This document shows, piece by piece, positions 31,265 through 40,016 of a DNA stretch of 64,000 nucleotides (positions within the stretch are counted from its first letter, which is position 1; the number at the start of each line of letters is the position of its first letter). The position numbers and the translations under genes are program-made. The stretch is from Catenulispora acidiphila DSM 44928. Lineage in GTDB: Bacteria; Actinomycetota; Actinomycetes; Streptomycetales; Catenulisporaceae. Location of the stretch: NCBI RefSeq assembly GCF_000024025.1, contig NC_013131.1, positions 6,448,001 to 6,512,000 of the forward strand, given 5' to 3'. The notes below the pieces were generated by a model. The model saw only the letters and a list, made by a program, of their open reading frames with translations. It had not been told where the DNA came from and did not search any database.

Positions 31265-33802
31265 TCACATCTTCCAGAAGTACAAGACCGCGTTCTGGTC
31301 GTTTCCGCTCCCGTCGCGCTTCACCGCGGCGGCGAGCAGGGTGCCGTCGGGGCTGAACGCGAGGTCCTCGACGAAGCCGCTGTCGGCGGCCAGGCGGGCG
31401 ACTTGGCGGGGCTGGGCGGCGTCGGTCATGTCCCAGACGGTGGCGGCGCCGGTGCGGGCGTCGCCGACGGCGATGACGGGGAGCTTCGGGTGGAAGGCCA
31501 GGGCGCCGGAGGTGGTGGGGAGGTACCAGACCTTGGTGGGGGTCTGGGGTTGGGTGAAGTCCAGGAACTGGAGGTCCTGGCTGTTGGAGTCGGCGCTGAC
31601 CATGCCGACGGCGAGCATGTGCCAGGGTCCGGTCTCGGCGGCGTAGAGGGCTGAGCCGATCCTCGTCGTCGAGTCGTCGCCGGTGTCGTACCAGGGGGTG
31701 GAGGTGACGGGCTGGACGTTGTGCGGGTCCGCGGCGTTCCAGAGCTGGAACTTCGGGGAGCCGCCGCCGGATGTCGTCGTGGCTATGTACTTGTCGGCGT
31801 GGGTGAACAGCGCGTACTGCAGCGTCGCGTCGTCGGCGGGGGTCAGGGCGCTGAGTTGGCTGGGGTTGGTCTTCGGGTCGCTGACGTCCAGGACGCAGCT
31901 GCCGGTGTTGTTGTCGGCCACGGCGACGACCAGCTTCGTGCCGTCGTGGTTGAAGGCGACGTCGGCGACCTTCTGGCCGTTGACGTTCGGCACGCTCGCC
32001 TGCTGCACCGGGTTCTTCGGGTCGTGCACGTCCACCAGCGACAGACCGCCCGCGCCGCCGAGCACCAGCAGGTTGCGCTGGGCGTTGTAGTCCAGGTGCA
32101 GCATCGGCTGCAGGTTCCCGTCGGACAGCGGCACCGGGATGCTGGAGGCCTTGTGCGGCCCGGCGGGGTTGGACACGTCCACGATCTGCACGCCGTTGGC
32201 GTCGTCGGCGACGACCAGCGCCGCACCGTTCGCGATCCACTGGATCGCGATCGTCGGCTGCCCGGCGACGTCCAGCGAACCCACCGGCGTGCCGGCCGGC
32301 TTGATCGTGACCTGCGAGCCGCCGGCCGGTGCCTCGGCGCCGGAGGAGGACGCGGTCGTCGCCGGGGTGCCGGCGGAGGTCTCCGGCGCCGAGGAGGTAT
32401 CAGAGCTCGACGGTGCCGAGGTGACCGCGGCGGCCGAGCTGCTGGCCGCGACGTCCGCGGCGCTGCTGCTCTTAGCGAGCGGGGTACTCGCGCCGGACTT
32501 CTTGCCGCCGCCGCCGACCGCGGCATACGCACCGCCACCGGCCGCCACGACACCGGCCAGGCCGCCGACGCCGAGCAGCAACTTGCGCCGGGATATGCGG
32601 GAGCCGGGCTTGTCCGGGCCCTGAGTCGACGACGCCGACCCGCCCCGACCGCCGAACTCCTCGGGGACGACATGGGTCGGGGAATGGGCGCCGACCTCGG
32701 TCGGCGGGTGGGTCGGATTCGGCATCGGAATGTGCTGAATCGGGATGGGAGCGGGAGTGGAAGGAGTGACAGGAGCAGGAGCCGGAGTCGGAGTGTGCGG
32801 AGTCGCCATCGCCGCCTGCTGAATCCCAGGCACCTCAGTAGGCTGATTCGCCACGGCCGCCGCGTCGACCACCGTCGGCTCCACTGCCGGCACCGTCGCG
32901 GCGACAGTGGCAGCAGCAGCCGCACCGACGCCAGAAGCGGCCGTCCCGGCAGCCTTAGGCGCCGGCAGCATCCCCTCCAGCGCCTCGCGCACCACCTGCG
33001 CCCCGGCGGGCCGCGCCGCCGGATCCTTCGCCAGCAGCGCCAGCACCAGCCGGTCCAGCTCCGGCGGCAGCCCGGGCCGGTGCCGGCTCGGCGGGTCCGG
33101 CGTGCCGTTCAGCTGGAGCTGCACGGTCCCGAGGAACGACTCGGTGACGAACGGCGGCCGGGCCGTGACCAGGAAGTACAGCAGACACCCGAAGGAGTAC
33201 AGGTCGCTGCGGGCGTCCGCGGGCTTGCCGGCCGCCTGCTCCGGCGACATGTACTCCGCGGTACCCATCACCGTGCCCTCGGCCGTCAGGCCGGCGCGCG
33301 TCGCGTTCTCCTCGACCACGCGGGCGATGCCGAAGTCGAGCACCTTCAGCGCGCCGTCGTCGGTCACCATCACGTTGCTCGGCTTGATGTCGCGGTGGAC
33401 CACGCCGGCCCGGTGCGCCACCTCCAGCGCCGCGCACACCTGCGCGCCCCACGTCAGCACCCTGCGGGAGTTGCGCTCGTCGTTGCGGACGGCGGCCAGC
33501 GTGCGGCCCTGGAGCAGCTCCATGACCAGATACGGCACGTCGCGCCCGTTCAGGTCGCCGTGCCCGTAGTCGTGCAGCGTGACGATCAGCGGGCTGGACA
33601 GCCCGCCGGCCACACGCGCCTCACGCTCGAACCGCGCCACCGCCTCCTCGCTCATCCGCAGATCGAGCAACAGCTTCACCGCGACGTCGCGCCCGATCCG
33701 CTGGTCCCGACACCGCCACACCTCGCCCATACCGCCCGCGCCGAGCCGCTCTTGAAGTAGATAGCGGCCGTCGAGCACCAGCCCCGTCAGATCGCCCTGC
33801 AT
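31265..33802 (-). CDS. Ser/Thr protein kinase with C-terminal beta-propeller-like sensor
   Basis: 845 residues. Kinase domain (about 10-270): LGAGGMGEVW, AVKLL, catalytic HRDIKPSNVM, DFGIARV and the APE-like SPEQAAG, so it should be active. A Pro/Thr-rich juxtamembrane stretch (about 300-400) leads to RRKLLLGVGGLAGVVAAGG, a membrane helix, then a Ser/Ala linker. The extracellular C-terminal 300 residues have repeats such as VQIVDVSNPAGP, LSLVDVHDPKNP and SCVLDVSDPKTNP, i.e. LVIVD-type repeats that build a beta-propeller. It is a PknD-like receptor kinase; the ligand is unknown. ATG at 33802 starts the conserved N-terminus. Antisense of the kinase Pro-rich region yields long spurious frames. 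Confidence 0.93.
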   Translation of the reverse strand: MQGDLTGLVLDGRYLLQERLGAGGMGEVWRCRDQRIGRDVAVKLLLDLRMSEEAVARFEREARVAGGLSSPLIVTLHDYGHGDLNGRDVPYLVMELLQGRTLAAVRNDERNSRRVLTWGAQVCAALEVAHRAGVVHRDIKPSNVMVTDDGALKVLDFGIARVVEENATRAGLTAEGTVMGTAEYMSPEQAAGKPADARSDLYSFGCLLYFLVTARPPFVTESFLGTVQLQLNGTPDPPSRHRPGLPPELDRLVLALLAKDPAARPAGAQVVREALEGMLPAPKAAGTAASGVGAAAAATVAATVPAVEPTVVDAAAVANQPTEVPGIQQAAMATPHTPTPAPAPVTPSTPAPIPIQHIPMPNPTHPPTEVGAHSPTHVVPEEFGGRGGSASSTQGPDKPGSRISRRKLLLGVGGLAGVVAAGGGAYAAVGGGGKKSGASTPLAKSSSAADVAASSSAAAVTSAPSSSDTSSAPETSAGTPATTASSSGAEAPAGGSQVTIKPAGTPVGSLDVAGQPTIAIQWIANGAALVVADDANGVQIVDVSNPAGPHKASSIPVPLSDGNLQPMLHLDYNAQRNLLVLGGAGGLSLVDVHDPKNPVQQASVPNVNGQKVADVAFNHDGTKLVVAVADNNTGSCVLDVSDPKTNPSQLSALTPADDATLQYALFTHADKYIATTTSGGGSPKFQLWNAADPHNVQPVTSTPWYDTGDDSTTRIGSALYAAETGPWHMLAVGMVSADSNSQDLQFLDFTQPQTPTKVWYLPTTSGALAFHPKLPVIAVGDARTGAATVWDMTDAAQPRQVARLAADSGFVEDLAFSPDGTLLAAAVKRDGSGNDQNAVLYFWKM

Positions 33803-33968
33803 GGCCGGTCATTCTGTCAGGTCACCGGGGGATAGTGGAATCACAGGAGCGTGCCAGTCTGACCGGACCAGAGCGCCGCGCGTCTCCTGGCTGTCTGCCG
33901 GCTGCCTCTTGGCTGCCTCCTGGCGCGCCTGCACCGCCCGCGCCCGGGATCGCGCCATCCTGATCTCC

Positions 33969-34703
33969 GTGGCGCGATTGTGGAAGGTGCCCGGGACCGC
34001 GGGGCTGATGGTGCTGCTCACGGCTGTCGCGGGGTGGGTGGACTCGGTCGCCTACGTGCGCTCCGGCTCGGTGTTCGTCGCGAACCAGACCGGCAACGCG
34101 GTGTTCCTGGCGGTGCAGGTGGCAGAGCGCTGGGTTCCGGGGGTGCACCCCGCGGGCGTCGTCACCGAGCCCGACACCTACGGGCCCTTCTCCTCGCTGC
34201 TCGGCTTCTGCGTCGGCGTCGCGATCGCGGTGCCGCCGCTGCGCCGCTCGCGCCGCGCCGACGACCCCGAAGTCCCCTGGATCCTGCTGGTGATCGAGGC
34301 GCTGCTGCTCGCCTCAGTGATCGTGCTCGCCTCCGCGCCGCGTGAACTGCGGCTCGGGGTGGAGGCCGCGGCGATGGGAGTGCAGAGCGCTTACGCCGCC
34401 GGGGTCGCGATGCGCGGGGTCTCGACCACCACGCTCACCGGCACGCTCGTGACGCTGATCTCGGCGTTCGCCGAGGAGCCGGGACGCCGCGCGCGCAAAG
34501 CCATCGTGCTGCTGACGACGGTCTGGGCCGCTTACACGATCGGCGCCTGGGGCGGCGCGGCAGCCGGGCTGTCCTGGTCGATCGGGACGGTGCACGGTTG
34601 CGCCGCCGCGGCCGTGGCGCTCGCGGCGTTCGCCGTGTGGCGGGACCGGCGCACCCGGCAGGACCGGCACGACCGGCGAGAAAGCCGCCGCCGCCCGGCC
34701 TGA
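33969..34703 (+). CDS. DUF1275 (YoaK-like) membrane protein
   Basis: 244 residues from GTG at 33969, with about six membrane helices. DUF1275 features are visible: TAVAGWVDSVAYVRSGSVFVANQTGNAVFLA near the N-terminus and VQSAYAAGVAMRGVSTTTLTGTLVTL in the middle. The function of the family is unknown; a small-molecule transport role has been suggested. The frame stays open up to 33801, but the extra residues look unlike a membrane protein, so I prefer the later GTG; its ribosome-binding site is poor. It is divergent from the kinase gene and ends in a terminator. Confidence 0.85.
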   Translation: MARLWKVPGTAGLMVLLTAVAGWVDSVAYVRSGSVFVANQTGNAVFLAVQVAERWVPGVHPAGVVTEPDTYGPFSSLLGFCVGVAIAVPPLRRSRRADDPEVPWILLVIEALLLASVIVLASAPRELRLGVEAAAMGVQSAYAAGVAMRGVSTTTLTGTLVTLISAFAEEPGRRARKAIVLLTTVWAAYTIGAWGGAAAGLSWSIGTVHGCAAAAVALAAFAVWRDRRTRQDRHDRRESRRRPA

Positions 34704-34720
34704 GCGGACCGGGCGGCGGC
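34687..34720. terminator. terminator between DUF1275 and chitinase genes
   Basis: A 12-bp perfect GC stem (34687-34698 with 34709-34720); the DUF1275 stop codon is in its loop. It serves two convergent genes. Confidence 0.75.
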
Positions 34721-34752
34721 AGCGACGACTGACACACCAGCGCTGAAGCGTC

Positions 34753-36033
34753 TCAGCAGGCGCCGTCGTCCTTCCAGATGTTCCATGCGATGGCCGAGCC
34801 CGGCGTCACACCGGTCGACCAGTACGTCGCGGTCCACGAGTGGCCGTTGTACGACACGACGTCGTTCGGCACGTACGAGGTGCTCGCGCTCCACGGCGCG
34901 GCCGAACAGCTACCGCCGCCGGTGGTTCCGCCAGTGGTCCCGCCGGTCGTTCCACCGGTGGTCCCGCCCGTCGTGCCACCGGTCGTGCCGCCCGTGGTCC
35001 CGCCGGTCCCGCCACCGCTACCGGTGTACGGGACGAACGCGTCCGCGAAGGCCAGCTTGGCGTTGCCCACGCCGCTGCACGTCGAGGAGGCACCGCCGCC
35101 GGACCCGCCGGGGCACGGCTGGTCGCGGTCGATCGACCAGTACGCGAGCCGCCCGACGCCGTTGGCGGAGGCGAACTGCTCGACGGTGGCGGCGTTGGCC
35201 GCGGTGAACACCGAGCCGTCGTCGTTCACGCCGATCATCGGCGTGATGCCGACGTTGGCGTAGGTGTAGCTGGAGTCCACGGCCTTCATCTGCGCCAGCG
35301 TGCTCTGCGCGGCCTTGACCGCCGCCGCGCCCATGTCCTGCTGGCCCTGGTAGTAGTCCATGGTCATCAGGTTGACCACGTCGATCTTCACGCCGTTGTT
35401 CTTGGCGGTCTGCAGGATGTTGACGCCGTCCTGCGTCAGACCCGAGGGCAGCACCGGCAGCGTCATCGAGAACTGCAAGCCGGGGTTGGCGGACTTCAGC
35501 GCCTTCATCGCGGTGAAGTTCCGCGCGGCCGCGCTCTGGTCGGCCACGGCGGCGCCCTCGACGTCGAAGTCGAGCTGCTTCACCCCGTAGTCGCTGATGA
35601 TCGCCTGATAGCCGGCCTGGATCGAGGACTGGTTGGTGCAGGTCCAGGCCAGCGCCTCGCCGGCGGCGCCGCCGGAGGAGATGATGACCGAGGCGCCCTC
35701 GGACTTGGCGCGGGCGATCTCGGGGTCGGTGAAGGAGTCGTTGCCGACCGGGAGGGTGTCGCCCCACTCCTGGTTGCAGCCGACGCCGATGATGAAGGCC
35801 GCGGTGTAAGCCTTCAGGCCGTGGCCGGTGATCGCGGTGTCCAGGACCGGCTCCTGGCCGTTGGACATGTCGACGTACGGGGCGACCGAGAAAACGCTGC
35901 TGCCGGCGGCCGCCGCCTGCGGGCTGGCCGAGGCGCTGTGCGACAGCGCGGTGGCGGTGGCGGCTATCGCGGCGACGAGCAGTGCGCCGGACCGCACCGC
36001 CATGCGGCGGCGGCCCGGGCCTGGGGTCTTCAT
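34753..36033 (-). CDS. secreted GH18 chitinase with C-terminal CBM5/12
   Basis: 426 residues. A signal peptide with twin Arg (GRRRMAVRSGALLVAAIAAT) precedes a GH18 barrel with the SxGG strand (VIISSGGAAGE) and catalytic LDFDVEG (D-x-D-x-E; Glu near residue 155). A linker of GGTT repeats follows, then a carbohydrate-binding module of the CBM5/12 type (WSASTSYVPNDVVSYNGHSW). It would cut chitin outside the cell. ATG at 36033 with GGAAAGG upstream. It is divergent from a second chitinase; the shared 284-base region carries DasR-like sites, so both should be induced by chitin breakdown products (inference). Confidence 0.94.
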   Translation of the reverse strand: MKTPGPGRRRMAVRSGALLVAAIAATATALSHSASASPQAAAAGSSVFSVAPYVDMSNGQEPVLDTAITGHGLKAYTAAFIIGVGCNQEWGDTLPVGNDSFTDPEIARAKSEGASVIISSGGAAGEALAWTCTNQSSIQAGYQAIISDYGVKQLDFDVEGAAVADQSAAARNFTAMKALKSANPGLQFSMTLPVLPSGLTQDGVNILQTAKNNGVKIDVVNLMTMDYYQGQQDMGAAAVKAAQSTLAQMKAVDSSYTYANVGITPMIGVNDDGSVFTAANAATVEQFASANGVGRLAYWSIDRDQPCPGGSGGGASSTCSGVGNAKLAFADAFVPYTGSGGGTGGTTGGTTGGTTGGTTGGTTGGTTGGTTGGGSCSAAPWSASTSYVPNDVVSYNGHSWTATYWSTGVTPGSAIAWNIWKDDGAC

Positions 36034-36106
36034 GGGAGAGTCGTACCTTTCCGTGTGGGGGCAGGAAGGTGACAGTGCGGGGCGATGTAACCGCCCTGAC
36101 ACACAA

Positions 36107-36122
36107 AGTGGATTAGACCACT
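36107..36122. promoter_or_regulatory. dre-like DasR site 1
   Basis: AGTGGATTAGACCACT matches the Streptomyces DasR palindrome AGTGGTCTAGACCACT at 14 of 16 positions. It lies 74 bases ahead of the minus-strand chitinase. Confidence 0.75.
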
Positions 36123-36132
36123 CGCCGCTGTC

Positions 36133-36148
36133 AAGGGTCTACACCACT
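36133..36148. promoter_or_regulatory. dre-like DasR site 2
   Basis: AAGGGTCTACACCACT matches 13 of 16 positions of the DasR consensus and is 10 bases after site 1. Confidence 0.55.
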
Positions 36149-36231
36149 GATCTTTTCTCGCAGGTCAGCCGAGCGATCACCCGCGCTTGACCGTTATTTG
36201 CCGGGCCTTTACCCGGAACCCTTGACGGGGA

Positions 36232-36247
36232 GCTGGTCTAGTCCAAT
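36232..36247. promoter_or_regulatory. dre-like DasR site 3
   Basis: GCTGGTCTAGTCCAAT holds the core CTGGTCTAG and matches 13 of 16 positions of the degenerate consensus. It lies 70 bases ahead of the plus-strand chitinase. Confidence 0.65.
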
Positions 36248-36317
36248 CATGATTCGCGACTCCGGAGTCTGAACATCCTCCCTCCCTCTCCCTCCCCGCC
36301 ACTCGTTCGGAGACCCC

Positions 36318-37583
36318 ATGGCAACCGCGAGTTTGAAGCGGCGATTGGCCTTGCCCACAGCGGCACTGGCTCTCGCCGCCGGCACCACGATGGCGCTCGC
36401 CGCCACCGGCCACGCCGCGCCCGGCACGGCCGCGCTCAGCAGCACCTGGTACGCCTCGGCGCCGTATCTGATGCCCGAGGACAACTCCCCGCCGGACATC
36501 TCAGCGGTCATGGACGCCACCGGGCAGAAGGCCTTCCAGCTGGCGTTCATCCTGGCGCCCAACGGCGGCGGCTGCTCGGCGACCTGGGGCGGCACCAGCC
36601 CGATCGGCTCGGACACGACCATCCCGGCGGTCATCAGCACCATCCGCGGCAAGGGCGGCGACGTCTCGGTCTCGGTCGGCGGCTACGGCGGCACCAAGCT
36701 GGGCCAGACCTGCGGCAGCGTCGCGGCCACCGCGGCGGCCTACCAGCAGGTCATCAGCACCTACTCGCTGCACGCGATCGACTTCGACCTCGAAGAGCCG
36801 GAGTATGAGAACACCGCGGCCATCGCCAACGAGCTCGGCGCCGCGCAGACGCTGCAGCGCAACAACCCGGGGCTGTACGTCTCGGTGACGATGCCGGGCA
36901 CCTCCGCCGGCACCGGCTGGTTCGGCACGCAGCTGCTGGACCAGGCGCACTCGATCGGGTTCGCGCCGAACAACTTCTCCATCATGCCCTTCGACGGCGG
37001 CTTCAGCGGCGCGGCTTCTCAGGTCTCGGCGCTGGAGGCCTTCCACGGGCTGCTGGAGTCCCACATGGGCTGGGACTCCACGACCGCCTACCAGCACGAG
37101 GGCGTGTCGATGATGAACGGCCGCACCGACGCGGCAGAGTTCTTCTACCAGTCGGACTTCCAGACCGTGCTGAACTACGCCACCAGCCACGGCCTGGCGC
37201 GCTACACGTACTGGTCGGTGAACCGCGACCGGCAGTGCAGCCCGCCGGACAACAACGGCACCCTGTCCGGCAGCTGCTCCTCGGTCCCGCAGAACAACTG
37301 GGACTTCACGAAGTTCACCGCGCAGTTCGCGGGCGCGGCCACCCCGCCCCCGCCGCCGCCGACCTCCAGCACCCCGACCACCACGCCCCCGAGCTCACCG
37401 ACCTCCTCCACCACCGGCGGCGGCGGCGGAACCTGCACCGCGGCGGCATGGAACTCCTCCACCGCGTACACCGGCGGCCAGAAGGTCTCCTACAACGGCC
37501 ACCAGTGGACGGCGAAGTGGTGGACCGAGGCCGACATCCCCGGCGGTTCCGCCGGCGTGTGGACCGACAACGGACCCTGCTGA
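36318..37583 (+). CDS. secreted GH18 chitinase with C-terminal CBM5/12
   Basis: 421 residues. A signal peptide (SLKRRLALPTAALALAAGTT, then Ala-rich cleavage site) leads to a GH18 catalytic domain with SVSVGGYGG and IDFDLEE supplying the D-x-D-x-E triad. A Pro/Thr/Ser linker (residues about 345-375) leads to a CBM5/12 module (WNSSTAYTGGQKVSYNGHQW). It is a ChiC/ChiD-like secreted chitinase, only distantly similar to the divergent one at 34753, so they are not recent duplicates. ATG at 36318 with CGGAG upstream. Ends before a T-rich terminator. Probably under DasR control through site 3. Confidence 0.94.
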   Translation: MATASLKRRLALPTAALALAAGTTMALAATGHAAPGTAALSSTWYASAPYLMPEDNSPPDISAVMDATGQKAFQLAFILAPNGGGCSATWGGTSPIGSDTTIPAVISTIRGKGGDVSVSVGGYGGTKLGQTCGSVAATAAAYQQVISTYSLHAIDFDLEEPEYENTAAIANELGAAQTLQRNNPGLYVSVTMPGTSAGTGWFGTQLLDQAHSIGFAPNNFSIMPFDGGFSGAASQVSALEAFHGLLESHMGWDSTTAYQHEGVSMMNGRTDAAEFFYQSDFQTVLNYATSHGLARYTYWSVNRDRQCSPPDNNGTLSGSCSSVPQNNWDFTKFTAQFAGAATPPPPPPTSSTPTTTPPSSPTSSTTGGGGGTCTAAAWNSSTAYTGGQKVSYNGHQWTAKWWTEADIPGGSAGVWTDNGPC

Positions 37584-37699
37584 CCTGCCGACCCTGCTGA
37601 CCCGACGAACGCGCGGACGCCGACGCCGGCTCCCAGTGCCACCACCGGCGCCGGCGCCCGCGCCCCAGCCGGACCGCCCGCCACGGTTCCGGTGAGTTC

Positions 37700-37745
37700 C
37701 CTGATGCCCCGCACGCCGACCCCGCTGCGGGGCATCAGGCTTTTG
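37700..37745 (+). terminator. rho-independent terminator after the second chitinase
   Basis: A perfect 13-bp stem (37700-37712 with 37727-37739), 14-base loop, then CTTTT. The next 60 bases are unusually T-rich. Confidence 0.92.
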
Positions 37746-37859
37746 GTTCGGGTGCTTTGGCTCGGGGTGCTTTTGGTTTTGGCGCCTCTAATTTTTTTCC
37801 GGCTCACGCCAGCTCAGCGAGCACGATCCCGAGCGACGTTCTGCGCGCCACTCTCCCGC

Positions 37860-38414
37860 TCAAGCCAACTGCGCCAGCACCGCATCCAGCGGATACGGCA
37901 CCTGCTCCAGCGGCACCGTCTCGACCAGCAGCCGCGCCCAGCGCTCCTTGCCGCCGGTGCGGCCGCCCATCATGCGGCGCAGCTGGTGGACCAGGCTCTT
38001 GTCGCGCATGGCCGGCTGGCGCTGGAGGGTTCGGAAGGAGCGCTCCTCCCCCTCGGCGACGACCAGGCGCAGGACTTCGTCGGCGCCGACGGCGCGGATG
38101 AGTTCGTCCTCCAGATCGGCGCGGCAGACGAAGAAGCCGAGCTCCTCCAGGTCCTCGGTCTTGGGTCCGGGGTCGAAGCCGGCGCGTTCCAGGCCGAGGC
38201 GGAAGAAGCGTTCCTCGGCCTCGTCGAACAGGCCGGCCAGGAGCACGCCGCAGCCGGCGGGACCGTAGTCGTGCAGGTAGCGCGCGGCGTTCGTGGCGCC
38301 GTCCATGGCGACCACCTCGATGCCCTCGGCGGGCAGGTCGCGGCCGCGGCGCAGGGCCAGCGCGCGCAGCGCCGCCTGGTCGCTCACTCCCTCGACGAGG
38401 ATGGCCGCGCGCAT
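37860..38414 (-). CDS. stand-alone TOPRIM-domain protein (OLD-like)
   Basis: 184 residues. The N-terminus ILVEGVSDQAALRAL carries the conserved TOPRIM Glu, followed by VVAMDGATN and LLAGLFDEAEE for the acidic pair that would bind Mg2+. The rest (EELGFFVCRADLEDELIRA, TLQRQPAMRDKS) resembles the TOPRIM part of OLD-family endonucleases, but there is no ATPase domain. Whether it cuts DNA is not shown. Proteins of this type are common as single genes in actinobacteria. ATG at 38414; the membrane-protein gene upstream stops 26 bases before it on the same strand. Confidence 0.85.
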   Translation of the reverse strand: MRAAILVEGVSDQAALRALALRRGRDLPAEGIEVVAMDGATNAARYLHDYGPAGCGVLLAGLFDEAEERFFRLGLERAGFDPGPKTEDLEELGFFVCRADLEDELIRAVGADEVLRLVVAEGEERSFRTLQRQPAMRDKSLVHQLRRMMGGRTGGKERWARLLVETVPLEQVPYPLDAVLAQLA

Positions 38415-38439
38415 GCGTCGAGGATAGATCAGCGGCCGA

Positions 38440-38904
38440 TCAGATGCTGAGGATAAGCGCCACGGGCACCACCACCAAGATCATGGCCACCAGCAGGTAC
38501 AGGCTGAACAAAGCGCCGTAGCCCGCCAGGTGGCGCAGGGGATGCGCGGGCACGGCCGGCTCGGGACCCTCGTCGGGCACCTCGCCGTGCCGGGCGCCGT
38601 GCACCGCCAGCACGACCACTCCCGCGGCGAGCCAGCCCAGCACCGCCCCGCGCACGTCCCCGCCGATGCCGCCGGGTCCCCAACCGGAGGCCCAGTACAG
38701 CGCCCAGGCGCCGGCCGCGGCCACCGGCGGCCACACCAGCAGCGCGATCTCGTGCGCGGCGGCGTGCAGCGCCTCGGCGGACCACACCACACCGCGCCGC
38801 TCACCCCGCGTCCGCAGCCGGCTCCACGCCAGCCACAGCGGCAGGAGCACCGGAAAACAGATCGCGGAGACCACACGGGCCGGGACGGACAACACGCGCG
38901 CCAT
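38440..38904 (-). CDS. small integral membrane protein
   Basis: About 154 residues with four predicted membrane helices (VVSAICFPVLLPLWLAW; ALLVWPPVAAAGAWALYWA; VLGWLAAGVVVLAVHG; FSLYLLVAMILVVVPVAL). There are no recognised motifs. Start ATG at 38904 is taken; a GTG at 38913 in frame is as good and neither has a clear ribosome-binding site. It may share a transcript with the TOPRIM gene downstream. Confidence 0.7.
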   Translation of the reverse strand: MARVLSVPARVVSAICFPVLLPLWLAWSRLRTRGERRGVVWSAEALHAAAHEIALLVWPPVAAAGAWALYWASGWGPGGIGGDVRGAVLGWLAAGVVVLAVHGARHGEVPDEGPEPAVPAHPLRHLAGYGALFSLYLLVAMILVVVPVALILSI

Positions 38905-39069
38905 GCCGGTCACCGTAGGGCTGCGGCGACACGCGCGGGATCGGAATTGCTACCTCAGCGACTACGTATTCGACCCTTGATACAGTGCTCTGACTTTCCC
39001 CCGCCCCTGGACGATCGGTCCCCGCGGATCGAAGCTCTAAGGAAACCATCCCGATCCGAGGAGTCGCAC

Positions 39070-39162
39070 ATGTTCCCCATGGGCCTGGTCATCCTCATCG
39101 CCGCCGTCGTCACCGTGGCGCTGGCGTTCATCTGCCTGATCGACGCACGCTCGGATCGCTAG
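39070..39162 (+). CDS. 30-residue single-helix membrane protein
   Basis: A small ORF with a strong ribosome-binding site (GAGGAG, six bases before ATG). The product begins MFPMGLVILIAAVVTVA and has one hydrophobic helix followed by a short basic end (DARSDR). It overlaps the stop of the convergent SDR gene by four bases. I know no family for it; the ribosome-binding site and clean single-helix composition argue that it is real. Confidence 0.5.
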   Translation: MFPMGLVILIAAVVTVALAFICLIDARSDR

Positions 39163-40016
39163 CGGCGCGGACGCCGGTCACCGGCACGCGGGTTCACCCG
39201 CACGAACAGATCCCAATACGTCGCGGGGAACAGCCGGGCCAGCACGTCCGGCACGCGCGCCGACAGCGCGATCAGCACCCTGCCGCGCCGCTGCCGCACG
39301 CCCTCGATGATCCGGGTCGCGGCGCGGTCGGCGGGGTAGGTCAGGACCTTGGTGAAGGCGCGCATCGCCTTCACGCTCTGCTCCTGGTCGGCGCCGGCGG
39401 CGACGCGCGCGTCCAGCGCGATGCGGGTCTTGATGCCGCCGGGGTGCACACACGTCACGCCGACCTCGCCGGTCAGCTCGTGGCGCAGCGCCTCGGTGAA
39501 GCCGCGCAAGGCGAACTTGCTGGCCGAATACGCGCTCTGCCCGGGCGGGGCGATCAAGCCGAACAGGCTGGAGGTGTTCACCACATGGCTGCCGTCCGAC
39601 TCACGCAGCCGGGGCAGCAGCGCACGCGTCAAGGCCACCGGGGCGGCGAAGTTGACCGCCATCACCCAGTCGAACTCCTCGGCGGAGGTCTCGGCGAACG
39701 TGCCCGCCAGCGCCACGCCGGCGTTGTTGATCAGCAGGTTGAGAACCGGTTCGGCGTCGAGGATGTCGGCGGCGAGCTTGCCGACCGCGGCGGCGTCGGA
39801 CAGGTCCGCGACGAAGGTCCGCACTCTGGTTTCCGGACGCCGCCGCGTCACGGTCGCGGCAACCGTCGTCAGCCGCTCGGCATCGCGGTCCACCAGCACC
39901 AGGTGCGTGCCGCGCAGCGCCAAGCCGTAGGCGAGCTGCTCCCCCATCCCGCCGGCGGCGCCGGTCACCACCGCGACCGCGCCGTTGAAGCGGAACGGCG
40001 CCATCATCGGCGTCAC
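39159..40016 (-). CDS. short-chain dehydrogenase/reductase (SadH-like)
   Basis: 285 residues of classical SDR type: TGAAGGMGEQLA cofactor loop, LINNAGVAL, catalytic Ser in NTSSLFGL and YSASKFALRG (Tyr-x3-Lys). An Asp in VLVDRDAE suggests NAD over NADP. GTG at 40016 overlaps the monooxygenase stop as GTGA, so it is translationally coupled to that gene. The FMO-SDR pair resembles the Mycobacterium mymA operon, where the monooxygenase (Rv3083) and SadH (Rv3085) act on fatty or alkyl substrates. The function here is inferred from that pairing. Confidence 0.9.
   Translation of the reverse strand: MTPMMAPFRFNGAVAVVTGAAGGMGEQLAYGLALRGTHLVLVDRDAERLTTVAATVTRRRPETRVRTFVADLSDAAAVGKLAADILDAEPVLNLLINNAGVALAGTFAETSAEEFDWVMAVNFAAPVALTRALLPRLRESDGSHVVNTSSLFGLIAPPGQSAYSASKFALRGFTEALRHELTGEVGVTCVHPGGIKTRIALDARVAAGADQEQSVKAMRAFTKVLTYPADRAATRIIEGVRQRRGRVLIALSARVPDVLARLFPATYWDLFVRVNPRAGDRRPRR

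Noticed and set aside
31721-33760. Long plus-strand frames antisense to the receptor kinase
   Set aside because: Low-complexity Arg/Gly products; the kinase motifs on the minus strand are clear.
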